A stretch of 64,000 nt of DNA from Pedobacter sp. Hv1. GTDB lineage: Bacteria > Bacteroidota > Bacteroidia > Sphingobacteriales > Sphingobacteriaceae. Below, one piece after another: positions 27,172-36,135 of the stretch. Positions within the stretch are counted from its first letter, which is position 1. Every line of letters starts with the position of its first letter. Made by a program: the position numbers and the translations under genes. Location: assembly GCF_001412215.1 (NCBI RefSeq), contig NZ_LLWP01000009.1, forward strand, positions 372,001 to 436,000, read 5' to 3'. The notes under the pieces are model-generated. The model was not told the origin of the DNA. It did not search any database and saw only the letters and a program-made list of their open reading frames with translations.

Positions 27172-27972
27172 TTATTTGATATTTCTTTTTGATAAGATAA
27201 AGTAGCCGATAATAAACATCACTACTGCACAGATCAAGCTTACCCAGATCTCTTGCGAAAACACAGGGAAGTCTTCAATTTTTGCATTTTTACCAGTTCT
27301 GGTTACACGTAAGGCCAAGGTTGGATCACTATATGGAATAAGGTAAGCATATTTCCAATTTAAATTTGCAGTAATCATTCCAGCAATTGTAGCTACAAAT
27401 CCAATGCCCATTGGTTTTAAAAAATCAGACCAAAGCAAGCTCAATACAAATTGGATAGAAAGGATACCTAGCGAGGCCAAGAATAACTTGCTATAAAATT
27501 TGGTGAGTAGAACGAGTGGATTATAATCGTTAAAAGTGAATTTTGGAACCAAGGCCTGCAAAAGGTAGCCACTTGTAATGGTTAATACTTCAAATAGAAA
27601 AAGACAGATGAACAATAGCATTACCGCATACAGGTATTTGGCAGCGTAGATAGAGAACTTGTTCAAAGGTTGGGTAAAGAGGGTTTTCCAGGTATCGTTT
27701 TTATGTTCGATGTTGTTAACCGAAAAGGCCATAAACATGACATAAAAAGGCAAAATCAGCATGCCCATTACACCCAATGTAGCACCACTAAATTGTGCCC
27801 AAAGGATAAGGCCTGGGTAGTTCATTTTTAATACTTTGTCGGCGTTACCGTAAAAACCTAAGGCAACTAAGCCACAGATTAAAACTGGTAAAATAATGGC
27901 CGCCCAAAAGGCAAGTGTTTTGCGAGATTTGTAGAACTCTGAGTTCAGCGAGATAAATAATGAGCGTACCAT
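27172..27972 (-). CDS. ABC-2-type transporter permease
   Basis: This 266-residue protein has about six membrane helices (for example near residues 22-45, 60-90, 108-135, 165-190, 198-215 and 240-262) and the ABC-2 export permease layout. The segment ENNIEHKNDTWKTLFTQPLN-like (about residues 90-110) matches the cytoplasmic coupling region typical of this family. It follows the ATPase gene with a single base between, so both are one unit. The substrate is not evident. Confidence 0.87.
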   Translation of the reverse strand: MVRSLFISLNSEFYKSRKTLAFWAAIILPVLICGLVALGFYGNADKVLKMNYPGLILWAQFSGATLGVMGMLILPFYVMFMAFSVNNIEHKNDTWKTLFTQPLNKFSIYAAKYLYAVMLLFICLFLFEVLTITSGYLLQALVPKFTFNDYNPLVLLTKFYSKLFLASLGILSIQFVLSLLWSDFLKPMGIGFVATIAGMITANLNWKYAYLIPYSDPTLALRVTRTGKNAKIEDFPVFSQEIWVSLICAVVMFIIGYFILSKRNIK

Positions 27973-27973
27973 A

Positions 27974-28882
27974 TTAGTTTTTTGAGGTAATGTCTAAAAA
28001 TAAATTTTCAAGGTCTTTTCTTTCTTTATTGATACTGTAAACTACAAGTCCGTTCTGTATCAATAAAGTGTTCAAATTTCCCATGTCTTCTTTCCCTTTA
28101 AAGGTTACAGAAATGGTGTTTTCATCTTGTTGAACAAGTTCTGCGCCTGCGGTTCCTAATATATTGGCGGCAGCAGCTTGGTCATTGGTCTCAATTTTAA
28201 CAACTGGTTTGCTCAGGTCATGTAGTTCGCCAATGGTGCCTTGAAAAAGCAATTCACCTTTATTGATAATACCTACATGGGTAGCTGTTCTTTCTATTTC
28301 TGCTAAAAGATGGCTTGATACCAAAATGGTTTTTCCATGTTTGGTAGTCAATTCAATCATTAGGTTTCTGATTTCAATAATTCCATTGGGGTCTAAACCA
28401 TTGGTAGGTTCATCTAATAATAAAAGTTCGGGGTCGGCAATTAATGCAAGGGCAATACCCAAGCGCTGTTTCATGCCTAAAGAGTATTTGCCCGCTTTTT
28501 TATTGGCAGCTTCTGTTAAACCAACCAAGCTCAACATCTCGGCACTTTTACTTTTAGGAATGCCCAAAAGTGTACAACGGTTAATCAGGTTTTCTTTTCC
28601 TGTTAAGTGGGTATATATGGCAGGTTGCTCTACTAAAGAGCCCATGCGTTTTAAACTGGCAATGCGATTGGCATTCAATTCTTTGCCAAAAATAAATACT
28701 TGGTCTGCTGGCGACTTTAACAAATTCAAAAGGATTTTTATGGTTGTGGTCTTTCCGGCGCCATTTGGCCCCAAGAAACCATAAATGCTTCCTTTTGGTA
28801 CTTGCAGTGAAAGATCTTTCACTACGGTTTGTGCACCAAAGTGATAGTTTAAGCCTACTGTTTCTATAGCGAAGTTACTCAT
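27974..28882 (-). CDS. ABC transporter ATP-binding protein
   Basis: This 302-residue nucleotide-binding subunit has the Walker A motif GPNGAGKTTT (about residues 39-48), the signature YSLGMKQRLGIALAL (about 132-146), the Walker B motif LLLLDEPTNGLDP and an H-loop in VSSHLL. The C-terminal about 90 residues form the DUF4162-like tail common in ABC-2 exporters of the bacitracin/daunorubicin type. It powers the permease encoded at 27172-27972. Upstream, a 58-codon membrane-peptide gene ends 2 bases before its ATG. Confidence 0.93.
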   Translation of the reverse strand: MSNFAIETVGLNYHFGAQTVVKDLSLQVPKGSIYGFLGPNGAGKTTTIKILLNLLKSPADQVFIFGKELNANRIASLKRMGSLVEQPAIYTHLTGKENLINRCTLLGIPKSKSAEMLSLVGLTEAANKKAGKYSLGMKQRLGIALALIADPELLLLDEPTNGLDPNGIIEIRNLMIELTTKHGKTILVSSHLLAEIERTATHVGIINKGELLFQGTIGELHDLSKPVVKIETNDQAAAANILGTAGAELVQQDENTISVTFKGKEDMGNLNTLLIQNGLVVYSINKERKDLENLFLDITSKN

Positions 28883-28884
28883 AC

Positions 28885-29061
28885 TTATTTTAAGATTGCA
28901 GTAGTAGCTTTTACAATTGTGTTTGTAGCAGAAGGTGTGCTTTTTAAAGCAACTTCTTCATTTTGGTTATGGTTAGTGCTGGTAGCAAAAGCCAATACCA
29001 TCATGATAAATACTGGAAATAATAAAAGTAAGAATGGCGATACGTTTGATAACTTTTTCAT
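28885..29061 (-). CDS. Small membrane or exported peptide (58 residues) ahead of the ABC genes
   Basis: The frame from the ATG at 29061 to TAA at 28885 encodes 58 residues. A basic start (MKKLSNVSPFL) leads into a strong hydrophobic stretch (about residues 9-26, LLLLFPVFIMMVLAF), followed by a polar Thr/Ser-rich tail (NHNQNEEVALKS). This suits a single-pass peptide or a signal-peptide-bearing precursor. Its stop is 2 bases before the ATPase ATG, so it is very likely co-translated. It could be a transporter accessory or an exported peptide. No family recognised. Confidence 0.6.
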   Translation of the reverse strand: MKKLSNVSPFLLLLFPVFIMMVLAFATSTNHNQNEEVALKSTPSATNTIVKATTAILK

Positions 29062-29302
29062 GGTTCTTCTATTTTAGGTCTTATTGTTCTGGTTTGTTGA
29101 AACAAATAGAATGATTAAAAAAAACATGCTAAAATCTTTTAGACCAAGTGTATTTTATTCTAGATAAACGGTTAAAATGGATAGTTTTGTAACTCGTTGT
29201 TTAAATTGGCCTTTTGGTAGAAAAAAAATGCCAGTTCGTCGAAAGCGAAAGGTAAAAAATGAATAGATTAATTACTTTGGATAGAATTAAAGGCATTTTT
29301 AG

Positions 29303-30346
29303 ATGAATATCAACATGAAGAATAAAGGGGCAATTATTATCCATTCCATATTTTGGGGGATTATCTTATTGCTTGCTGTTGCAGGAATCCTTCTAGGTAA
29401 TACTAAAACAACTACTAAAGATTATGTTTTTTCTTATGGGTTGTTTAGCGTACTTAATCTTTCCATGTTCTACATTAACTATATCATCCTTATTCCAGAG
29501 CTAATCCAGAAAAGGAAAAAATATTGGCTTTATGTATTGTCCTTTATCCTTATCATCCTTATTTGTGTTCTTGTTAAAACCGTAATTTCTGCGCTCTATC
29601 CAGAAGATATGCTTAAAACAATAAACAGAAAAAATGAGGTGCATTACATGTCTATCAATGAATATGCAGTGATTAGTACTTTTTTCTCTGGTTTCATTTT
29701 AGTGAGTAGCTGTATCATTAAATTTTCTGTTGATTGGTTCTCGAACGAAAGTGTGCAACGCAACTTAGAAAGTGAGAAAAAAGACATGGAGCTGCAGTTT
29801 TTGAAATCTCAGCTTAATCCGCATTTTTTGTTCAATTCCTTAAATAACATCTATTCACTAGCTTATCAGAAATCTGATAAAACTGCAGATGCGATTTTAA
29901 AACTTTCTGAAATTATGCGCTACATGATCTATGAAAGTAATGATAGCTGGGTAGCTTTAAGCAAAGAAGTAGAATATGTACAAAGTTATATCGAATTACA
30001 TAAATTGAGGTTTAAAGATGGAGCCGCTGTACAGTTTACTCTAAATGGAGAAATTGATGGGCAACAGATTGTACCATTGATCTTGATATCTTTTGTAGAA
30101 AATGCCTTTAAACATGGTGTGGCGAACGATCATGAGGATCCGATAAAAATTAATATTATTGCCAACCAAAAAATATTGCACTTTAGCGTAAGCAATAAAA
30201 AGAGTAAAACCAATAAAGATGCCATGGGCGGAGTTGGCTTAAACAATGTTGAACGTCGCTTACAATTACTTTATCCGAATAGGTATAAATTAAATATTGT
30301 AAATTCGGCTACCCATTACACCACAGAACTGATGTTAGACTTATGA
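29303..30346 (+). CDS. LytS/YehU-type sensor histidine kinase
   Basis: This 347-residue protein has four N-terminal membrane helices (about 10-32, 42-64, 74-98 and 122-144), then the His_kinase domain. The phospho-acceptor His174 is in LKSQLNPHFLFNSLNNIYSL. The N-box is SFVENAFKHGV and the G-box region is MGGVGLNNVERRLQLLY. It overlaps the response-regulator gene by 4 bases, giving a coupled pair. In Bacteroidota such pairs often lie beside transporters, here divergent from an ABC-2 exporter whose first gene starts at 29061. Confidence 0.92.
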   Translation: MNINMKNKGAIIIHSIFWGIILLLAVAGILLGNTKTTTKDYVFSYGLFSVLNLSMFYINYIILIPELIQKRKKYWLYVLSFILIILICVLVKTVISALYPEDMLKTINRKNEVHYMSINEYAVISTFFSGFILVSSCIIKFSVDWFSNESVQRNLESEKKDMELQFLKSQLNPHFLFNSLNNIYSLAYQKSDKTADAILKLSEIMRYMIYESNDSWVALSKEVEYVQSYIELHKLRFKDGAAVQFTLNGEIDGQQIVPLILISFVENAFKHGVANDHEDPIKINIIANQKILHFSVSNKKSKTNKDAMGGVGLNNVERRLQLLYPNRYKLNIVNSATHYTTELMLDL

Positions 30347-31095
30347 TATTAAAATGTATTGCCGTAGATGATGAGCCACTAGCGCTCGACATTATTGAAG
30401 ATTACGTTTCTAAAGTGCCTTTTTTGCAATTGGTAAAACGTACTGAAAATGCAATTGAAGCTTTACAGTTGGTACAGGCAGGAGGGATAGATTTGGTATT
30501 TCTTGATATCCAAATGCCTGATCTAACCGGAATTCAGTTCTTAAAGATTGCCAGCGGAAAAGCAAATTATATTTTAACTACAGCTTATTCTCAATATGCA
30601 TTGGAGAGTTATGATTTGAATGTATCAGACTACTTGTTAAAACCAATTGCATTTGATCGTTTTTACAAAGCGGTAGAAAAAGTTCATCATCAGTTACAAA
30701 AGGCAGAACCTGCTGTAGTGGCGGTTCCAGAACCAGTAGCAGCTCCTGTAGCTGCCGCCAATCATGTAGCGCCAGTACAAGATTTTATCTTTGTAAAAAC
30801 CGAACATAAAATTCAAAAAATTCAATTGGACGATATTTTGTATATCGAGGGCTTAAAAGATTACATTTCTATTTTTACCAAAAATGAAAGGGTAATTACC
30901 TTGCAGAATATGAAAAAAATGGAAGAGACCTTACCTAAGGGAGAATTTATTCGGGTACATAAATCTTACATTATTGCATTAGACAAGATTGAAAGCATTG
31001 AAAGGAGTAGAATTTCTATCGCTGCTAAGATCATCCCAATAGGTGATACCTATAGAGATGAATTCTTTAAACTAATTGACGGAAAAAATATCTAA
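30343..31095 (+). CDS. LytTR-family response regulator
   Basis: This 250-residue protein has a receiver domain with the acidic pair DDE at 9-11, the phosphorylated Asp55 in LVFLDIQMPD and the conserved Lys in YLLKPI. A low-complexity linker of Ala, Val and Pro (about residues 118-143) separates it from the C-terminal LytTR DNA-binding domain (IFVKTEHKIQKIQLDDILYI, FIRVHKSYIIAL). It should be activated by the kinase encoded just upstream. The ABC-2 operon is the obvious target by proximity only. Confidence 0.93.
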   Translation: MILKCIAVDDEPLALDIIEDYVSKVPFLQLVKRTENAIEALQLVQAGGIDLVFLDIQMPDLTGIQFLKIASGKANYILTTAYSQYALESYDLNVSDYLLKPIAFDRFYKAVEKVHHQLQKAEPAVVAVPEPVAAPVAAANHVAPVQDFIFVKTEHKIQKIQLDDILYIEGLKDYISIFTKNERVITLQNMKKMEETLPKGEFIRVHKSYIIALDKIESIERSRISIAAKIIPIGDTYRDEFFKLIDGKNI

Positions 31096-31110
31096 TTACT
31101 ATTATAGAGT

Positions 31111-31989
31111 TTAATTTGTAGCAACAGGCTTAACGGTATAACCTATTGCTTGTAGTCCTTTAATGAGGCCATCTTTGCCAATCAGGTGCCCAGCACCAAC
31201 AGCAATAAACAAAGATTGCTTTTGCATTAAAGTGGGAAGTTGGGCCATCCATTTTTGATTACGGTTTTTGAGCAATTGATCCATTTCTTTCTCAGTATAA
31301 TCTTCAGTACTGTTGAAAAGCTCAGTTAGTTGCTCCATGTTTTGGGCAATATAATAATCGTACAGTTTCTGACCTTCTGCTTTATTTTTCTCTTCGTTTT
31401 GTACACTTTTAAGCAGCAGCTCTTTTTGCCTTTGTAAATTGCTGCCAAACAAAATGGAAGCTTGGTCTTCTACGGTTTCTAAACCTAATACCTTTTTGTT
31501 GTTTGTTTTGCCATAATCTTGAAAGTATTGGTCTAATGCAGGATTATCTTTAGTGAAAGTTTTAGGAGCCGTAAATTGCAAAAGTGTTAGCTGGACCGCT
31601 GCGGGGTTCATAGAATTGAATAATTTTAGATCGTAACCCGATACCTTCTTTAAATAATTCGCTACCAGTTGATATTCTTCTGGTGTGAGTAATTTATCTA
31701 AAAAATTGTTTTTCATTAACATGTGGGGCATGAGTTTGGCCGCCATAGTGTTATCCATTACGAATTCGCCTACCACAGCATCGGCTTGTTTGAGCTTGGC
31801 ATTGAGCACACGCATGGTGTCAATAAAATCTTTTCCGGCAAAGTGGTAAGTGCCAAATAGGTAAGATGGTTTTTGTAAACCTTTGCCCGAAATTTCCCAC
31901 AAAAGGGTGTTTTCATTAGCTTTCTTTTGTGCATAGGCACTTAGGCCGATACTTAAAAAACCAATTAAAAGATACTTGATCAATTTCAT
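31111..31989 (-). CDS. TraB/GumN-family exported protein
   Basis: The start is the ATG at 31989, giving a clean signal peptide (MKLIKYLLIGFLSIGLSAYA) and 292 residues; longer in-frame reading further upstream is just sequence inside plsC. Family motifs are LLWEISGKGLQKPSYLFGTY followed by HFAG near the N-terminus, and FIAVGAGHLIGKDGLIKGL near the C-terminus, with conserved Glu and His of the TraB/GumN (TIKI) fold. Eukaryotic relatives are described as metalloproteases; the bacterial role is unknown. The ATG overlaps the plsC stop (ATGA), so it is translationally coupled to it. Confidence 0.87.
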   Translation of the reverse strand: MKLIKYLLIGFLSIGLSAYAQKKANENTLLWEISGKGLQKPSYLFGTYHFAGKDFIDTMRVLNAKLKQADAVVGEFVMDNTMAAKLMPHMLMKNNFLDKLLTPEEYQLVANYLKKVSGYDLKLFNSMNPAAVQLTLLQFTAPKTFTKDNPALDQYFQDYGKTNNKKVLGLETVEDQASILFGSNLQRQKELLLKSVQNEEKNKAEGQKLYDYYIAQNMEQLTELFNSTEDYTEKEMDQLLKNRNQKWMAQLPTLMQKQSLFIAVGAGHLIGKDGLIKGLQAIGYTVKPVATN

Positions 31990-32732
31990 GAAGCTGTGTT
32001 TTGGTTCAATTGAGCTCTGATGGCATTTTCTGCAGCCAAGGTAATTTCTTCGGCATTTTTGTCTGTTTGATCTATTGGGCTTAAAACTGTCCAACGGATC
32101 TGCTCGCCAAAGCTTAGTGGGAATTTACCATAACGCACAATTTTCCAAGAATTTCCAATGGCAACCGGTACAATTAAGGCATTGGGTACTACTTTTAAAA
32201 GCGTGGCGATACCACCCACCTGAAAGGTTTTTAGCTGGCCATCTTTAGCTCTGGTACCTTCGGCAAAGATCACGGTACTCCAGTTATTTTCTTTCATTCT
32301 GCGGCCAAGTTTTATAATTTCAGACACGGCCTGTTTACTGTCTTTGCGATCTATATTGGCACCGCCACCATATTTTAGGTTGTAAGAAATAGAGGGAATG
32401 CCTTTGGTTAACTCAATTTTAGAAATAAACTTAGGTTGATGTTTGCGTAGGTTCCAGATGAGACCAGGAATATCATACATGCTTTGGTGGTTGGCCACAA
32501 AAATAATGGGCCTATCAGTTGGCAAGTTTTGCTGATTGACAAAGGTTACCGAGTTACCCAAAAACCAATTGCAATAGGTTAAGAAAAAATTTAAAATATC
32601 AACCGAAACCTTGTGCGCTTTGTAACCAAAGAATCGATAACAAACCCACTGGATGGGTTGGAAAATGACCAACATTAAGAAAAAGAAAAAGTAAAAGATT
32701 GGCGTAAATAGGTAACCTAAAAATTTGCTCAT
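31986..32732 (-). CDS. plsC: 1-acyl-sn-glycerol-3-phosphate acyltransferase (PlsC family)
   Basis: This 248-residue membrane-associated enzyme adds the second acyl chain to lysophosphatidate in phospholipid synthesis. A hydrophobic segment near residues 8-30 precedes the catalytic motif NHQSMYD (His and Asp of HX4D). VIFAEGTRAKDG matches the EGTR glycerol-phosphate-binding motif. It starts 6 bases after the NUDIX stop and overlaps the TraB/GumN start, so the three genes form one short operon. Confidence 0.92.
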   Translation of the reverse strand: MSKFLGYLFTPIFYFFFFLMLVIFQPIQWVCYRFFGYKAHKVSVDILNFFLTYCNWFLGNSVTFVNQQNLPTDRPIIFVANHQSMYDIPGLIWNLRKHQPKFISKIELTKGIPSISYNLKYGGGANIDRKDSKQAVSEIIKLGRRMKENNWSTVIFAEGTRAKDGQLKTFQVGGIATLLKVVPNALIVPVAIGNSWKIVRYGKFPLSFGEQIRWTVLSPIDQTDKNAEEITLAAENAIRAQLNQNTAS

Positions 32733-32738
32733 GTTAAT

Positions 32739-33293
32739 TTAAATCTTGCCTTCTTGGATTAATATTTTAGTTTTTAAAATTGCTGCTACACTCATGCTAT
32801 CGGTAATGGTCCCATCCATTACCATATCGTAAGCTTCATTAAACGGAAGTTTACGGATCACCAATTCTTCGGTTTCCTCTGGTGAGGATTGCCCCATTTG
32901 TAAACCTTGTGCAAGGTAAATAATAGCGAGTTCATCGCTTACAGAATTGGAGAGGTGCAATCTTTGGATTTCTGTAAACTTTTGAGCGGTTAAACCACTT
33001 TCTTCTGCCAATTCGCGTTGAGCACTTGTAATGGGGTCTGTATCTAATGCACCACCACCTTCAATAATCTCCCAACTGTAGGCTTTGAGGGGGAAACGGT
33101 ATTGCCCTACTAGCCAAGTGTTCAATGCTTCATCTAAAGGCAAAATACCAATGGCGATATTCTTGTAATGCACTTCACCATAAATTCCTTCTCCACCAGA
33201 GGGATTGGTTACCTGATGCTCGGTTAAGGAAATCCAATTGTTATCGTAAATTTTTTTACTGTTTAAGACTTTCCAAGGATTGTGGGTGCTCAT
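32739..33293 (-). CDS. NUDIX hydrolase (ADP-sugar pyrophosphatase-like)
   Basis: This 184-residue protein resembles ADP-ribose/ADP-sugar pyrophosphatases. An N-terminal beta segment (MSTHNPWKVLNSKKIYDNNW) leads to VGQYRFPLKAYSWEIIEGGG and the Nudix box ending QRELAEESGLTA, with the catalytic REXXEE intact. The first Glu of the textbook G-x5-E pattern is not present at the expected position, which is seen in some family members. It is first in the operon with plsC and the TraB/GumN gene. The substrate is not readable. Confidence 0.88.
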   Translation of the reverse strand: MSTHNPWKVLNSKKIYDNNWISLTEHQVTNPSGGEGIYGEVHYKNIAIGILPLDEALNTWLVGQYRFPLKAYSWEIIEGGGALDTDPITSAQRELAEESGLTAQKFTEIQRLHLSNSVSDELAIIYLAQGLQMGQSSPEETEELVIRKLPFNEAYDMVMDGTITDSMSVAAILKTKILIQEGKI

Positions 33294-33699
33294 GGCCGCA
33301 AGATACGGACTTTAGGTTAATTTACCAGTTGTCAGTTTGGTTCATTAGTCATTAGTTCATTGAGGGGATGATGTATGATCAGTTGTGGGTTATGTGTTAC
33401 AGGTTGTGGGTTTGGGCTTTCTGCCTTATCATAGGTTCATTGTCTTCGAAAGGCTCAGACTGACAAAATATTTAGTTCATTTGTTCATTGGTGCAATAGT
33501 TCATTGGGGTATATCTACTTTCCAATTCCGTGAATATACTCACATTTTGTGAATGATCAGTTGAGGGTTATGTGTTGCAGGTTGTGGGTTGTAAGGCCTA
33601 GGCCCTAACCTTATTATCCGCTTTAGGCTTTCTGCTTTAAGCATTGCGCCCTATACCCTACACCTTTTACCTTACACCTTCTACTTTAAGCTTTCAACC
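33294..33699. repeat. Repeat-rich intergenic region
   Basis: No gene is visible in 406 bases. A 38-base element occurs twice in direct orientation (33375-33412 and 33553-33590) with only two differences, beginning ATGATCAGTTG and ending CAGGTTGTGGGTT. Short ATTAGTTCATT-like units recur at about 33340-33360 and 33470-33510. The end, about 33590-33690, is a pyrimidine-rich stretch of near-repeats such as CCTACACC and CCTTACACC. It lies between the NUDIX and TonB-receptor transcription units. Confidence 0.75.
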
Positions 33700-36114
33700 T
33701 TACTTTTTACTTGGTGGTGGGGGAATAGCTACTTTGTTGGTTTTTACTTTGGTAAAGCGATAGTTTAAGCTAAACGATACATTACTAGAGTTATTGGTAG
33801 AATAGCTTTGAGAGGTAAAATTGCTGCCCTGATTAAACGAATTGTTGTTTCTGCGACCAAATGGATCGTTGGTACTGATACGTGCAGAGAGCGTGTTTTT
33901 AAAGAAGCTCTTTCTTGCGCCAAAACTACTATTGATCGAACCTTTGTTACGGCCTTGAGCATTGATGTTGTTGGCATAGTTTAAGTTAGATTCGAAAGCG
34001 GTTTTGTATGGGAGTTGCATAGAAAAACCCATAGAAGCCCTTACACTTAAGCCATCTCTGTTGAGCGAAGAATTTATTTTAGAAGCATACCTGCTTTGGA
34101 TGACACTGAAATTGCCATTTGCAGAAATTTTATTGGTTGGCCTAAAATTACCAATCAGCATGAATGCCATCGAATAATTGGTGCCAACATTGTCAAAGGT
34201 ACTTTCTGAGATACCGTTGCTTTTAACCATACGGTATCTTTCTATTACCCCTTTGCTTGTAGAGTAAGAGATGCGTGGAGTAAATGACCATTTTTTGCCA
34301 AAGGCACCAAAACTGAAATCCATTTGATGGGTATAGGCGGGCGATAGATTTGGGTTGCCGTATGAAATGTTTAAAGTATCAGAATTATTTACCTGGGGGT
34401 TTAAGGCATTTTCTCTGGGTCTGTTAATGCGAACACTGTAAGTAGCACCAAAATTGTATCTTTTCTTGAAAAAATGGTTGATAGAGAAGTTGGGGAACAA
34501 ACTTAGGTAAGGGTTGACATGGTAGTTTGTACCTGTAGAAAGATCGAAATTTACATCTGTATATTCGGCTCTTACACCACCTTTTAAACCCCATCCCTTT
34601 TTTCGGTAATTGTAAGAGGCATAGCCGGATAAGATATTTTCGTTATAAAAGAACTTATTGGTTAAATTCTGATCGGTAATGTATTCTTGGTTTTTGAAAT
34701 TGAAATTCTGGACCAATAGGTCGTTGTCATTTTTACGGTAGTTGTAGGCAATTCCAAATTCCAGTTGATCACGTTTATTAAATACGGGTTTATCATAATC
34801 TAGGTTGAAATTTAAGCCACGGTTACTTACCTCATTGTCATTTTGCTGCAAACTTGGGTTCAGATTACTTGGGAAAGCATAAGTCCTATTGTAAGAGCGG
34901 AGATCGTTATTTTTATTGGTGTTGAATGTGATGCCCATTGACAATTTGCCACCACTGGTATCCGTTTGCAAGTTATAGTCGGCATTAAAAACAAAGTTGT
35001 TGCTATGGCCCTCTCCCAAATTTTGTTGATTGCGTAAACGTGTGGCAATTTGCGCTTCGTTCAGGTAATAAAAATCGTTACCAGCTATATTGTTGTTATT
35101 ATTGATATTGTAATTGGTAGAAAAACGTAGCCCTTGTTTTGGGGTAATGTCCCAGTCAAAACCTAACCTAAAATTACCGCCATTACCTTCATTTCTGTTA
35201 TTGTTAAACTGGTTGTAATAAAAGGTAGTATCTGGAAAAAAGTTGGTTCTGTAGCTCTCGCTGTTTCCTTTGCCAATATTTTGTCTAAATGCACCACTTC
35301 CATTAATGTTGTAGTTTTTGCCTTTGTAAGAGGCATTGGCATTGGTGTTGGTATTGCCCTGCACACCTGCAGTTATGCCTACATTGCCATTAAAGCCAAC
35401 TTTAAAGCCCTTTTTCATTACAATGTTCAAAATGCCCTCTCCATCGCCAGAGTATTTAGAAGGCGGATTGGTCATTACTTCGATCTTCTCTATGGCATCA
35501 GAAGGCAGTACATTTAAAAGATCGGCAATGTTAGAGGTCATGTAATCAGATGGTTTACCATCTATAAATATCCTGGTGCTTCTTTTACCAGAAATGGTAG
35601 CATTGCCGTCAATGTCTACCTGTACCATAGGCACATTTTTTAGAATGTCTGTTGCAGTACTTCCTTCTGCCAAAATAGATGAACCTACATTATAGGTAAT
35701 TACATCGGCCCCAAATTCTACCAATGGTTTAGGTGCGGTAACTACCACCTCAGTAAGGCTATTGGCCTCGCTACTCAACTTTAAAGTGCCCAGATTTTTA
35801 TCAAATTCTTTATCAGTAATAAAGATCTCATTCACAACAAGATTGGTAAAACCTACGTAGCTTACCTTTATTTTATAGGTGCCAGGTTTAACATTCGTCA
35901 GTTTGAAAAAGCCATTTTCGTCGGTCTGTGTATTGGCTAAAGAGGGCTGTTCAACAAGAGCGTTATAAAGCACTACACTGGCATAAGCTACTGGTAGTGC
36001 TCCATCTTCTTCAACAACTTTCCCTCTAATGATTCCCTTTTCGGTAGCAAAGGCACCAAAAGATAACAAGCTTAGTACAATAACAATAAAGAAACTGAGG
36101 AATGGTCTTTTCAA
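33700..36114 (-). CDS. TonB-dependent outer-membrane receptor (OMP_b-brl_3 type)
   Basis: This 804-residue receptor has a signal peptide (cut near GAFA), a CarboxypepD_reg-like domain at about 28-115 (VAYASVVLYNA, TDENGFFKLTNVKPGTYKI), a plug at about 120-235 (IEKIEVMTNPPSKYSGDGEG) and a large Asn-rich barrel to the C-terminus. It belongs to the outer-membrane-barrel group without SusD partners. It is the downstream gene of a tandem pair with 21 bases between. The substrate (metal chelate, peptide or other) is unknown. Confidence 0.92.
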   Translation of the reverse strand: MKRPFLSFFIVIVLSLLSFGAFATEKGIIRGKVVEEDGALPVAYASVVLYNALVEQPSLANTQTDENGFFKLTNVKPGTYKIKVSYVGFTNLVVNEIFITDKEFDKNLGTLKLSSEANSLTEVVVTAPKPLVEFGADVITYNVGSSILAEGSTATDILKNVPMVQVDIDGNATISGKRSTRIFIDGKPSDYMTSNIADLLNVLPSDAIEKIEVMTNPPSKYSGDGEGILNIVMKKGFKVGFNGNVGITAGVQGNTNTNANASYKGKNYNINGSGAFRQNIGKGNSESYRTNFFPDTTFYYNQFNNNRNEGNGGNFRLGFDWDITPKQGLRFSTNYNINNNNNIAGNDFYYLNEAQIATRLRNQQNLGEGHSNNFVFNADYNLQTDTSGGKLSMGITFNTNKNNDLRSYNRTYAFPSNLNPSLQQNDNEVSNRGLNFNLDYDKPVFNKRDQLEFGIAYNYRKNDNDLLVQNFNFKNQEYITDQNLTNKFFYNENILSGYASYNYRKKGWGLKGGVRAEYTDVNFDLSTGTNYHVNPYLSLFPNFSINHFFKKRYNFGATYSVRINRPRENALNPQVNNSDTLNISYGNPNLSPAYTHQMDFSFGAFGKKWSFTPRISYSTSKGVIERYRMVKSNGISESTFDNVGTNYSMAFMLIGNFRPTNKISANGNFSVIQSRYASKINSSLNRDGLSVRASMGFSMQLPYKTAFESNLNYANNINAQGRNKGSINSSFGARKSFFKNTLSARISTNDPFGRRNNNSFNQGSNFTSQSYSTNNSSNVSFSLNYRFTKVKTNKVAIPPPPSKK

Positions 36115-36135
36115 GATAGTACTAAGATAAAAATA

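Noticed and set aside
28263..28784. 173-codon plus-strand frame
   Set aside because: Antisense to the ABC ATPase, whose Walker motifs are clear.
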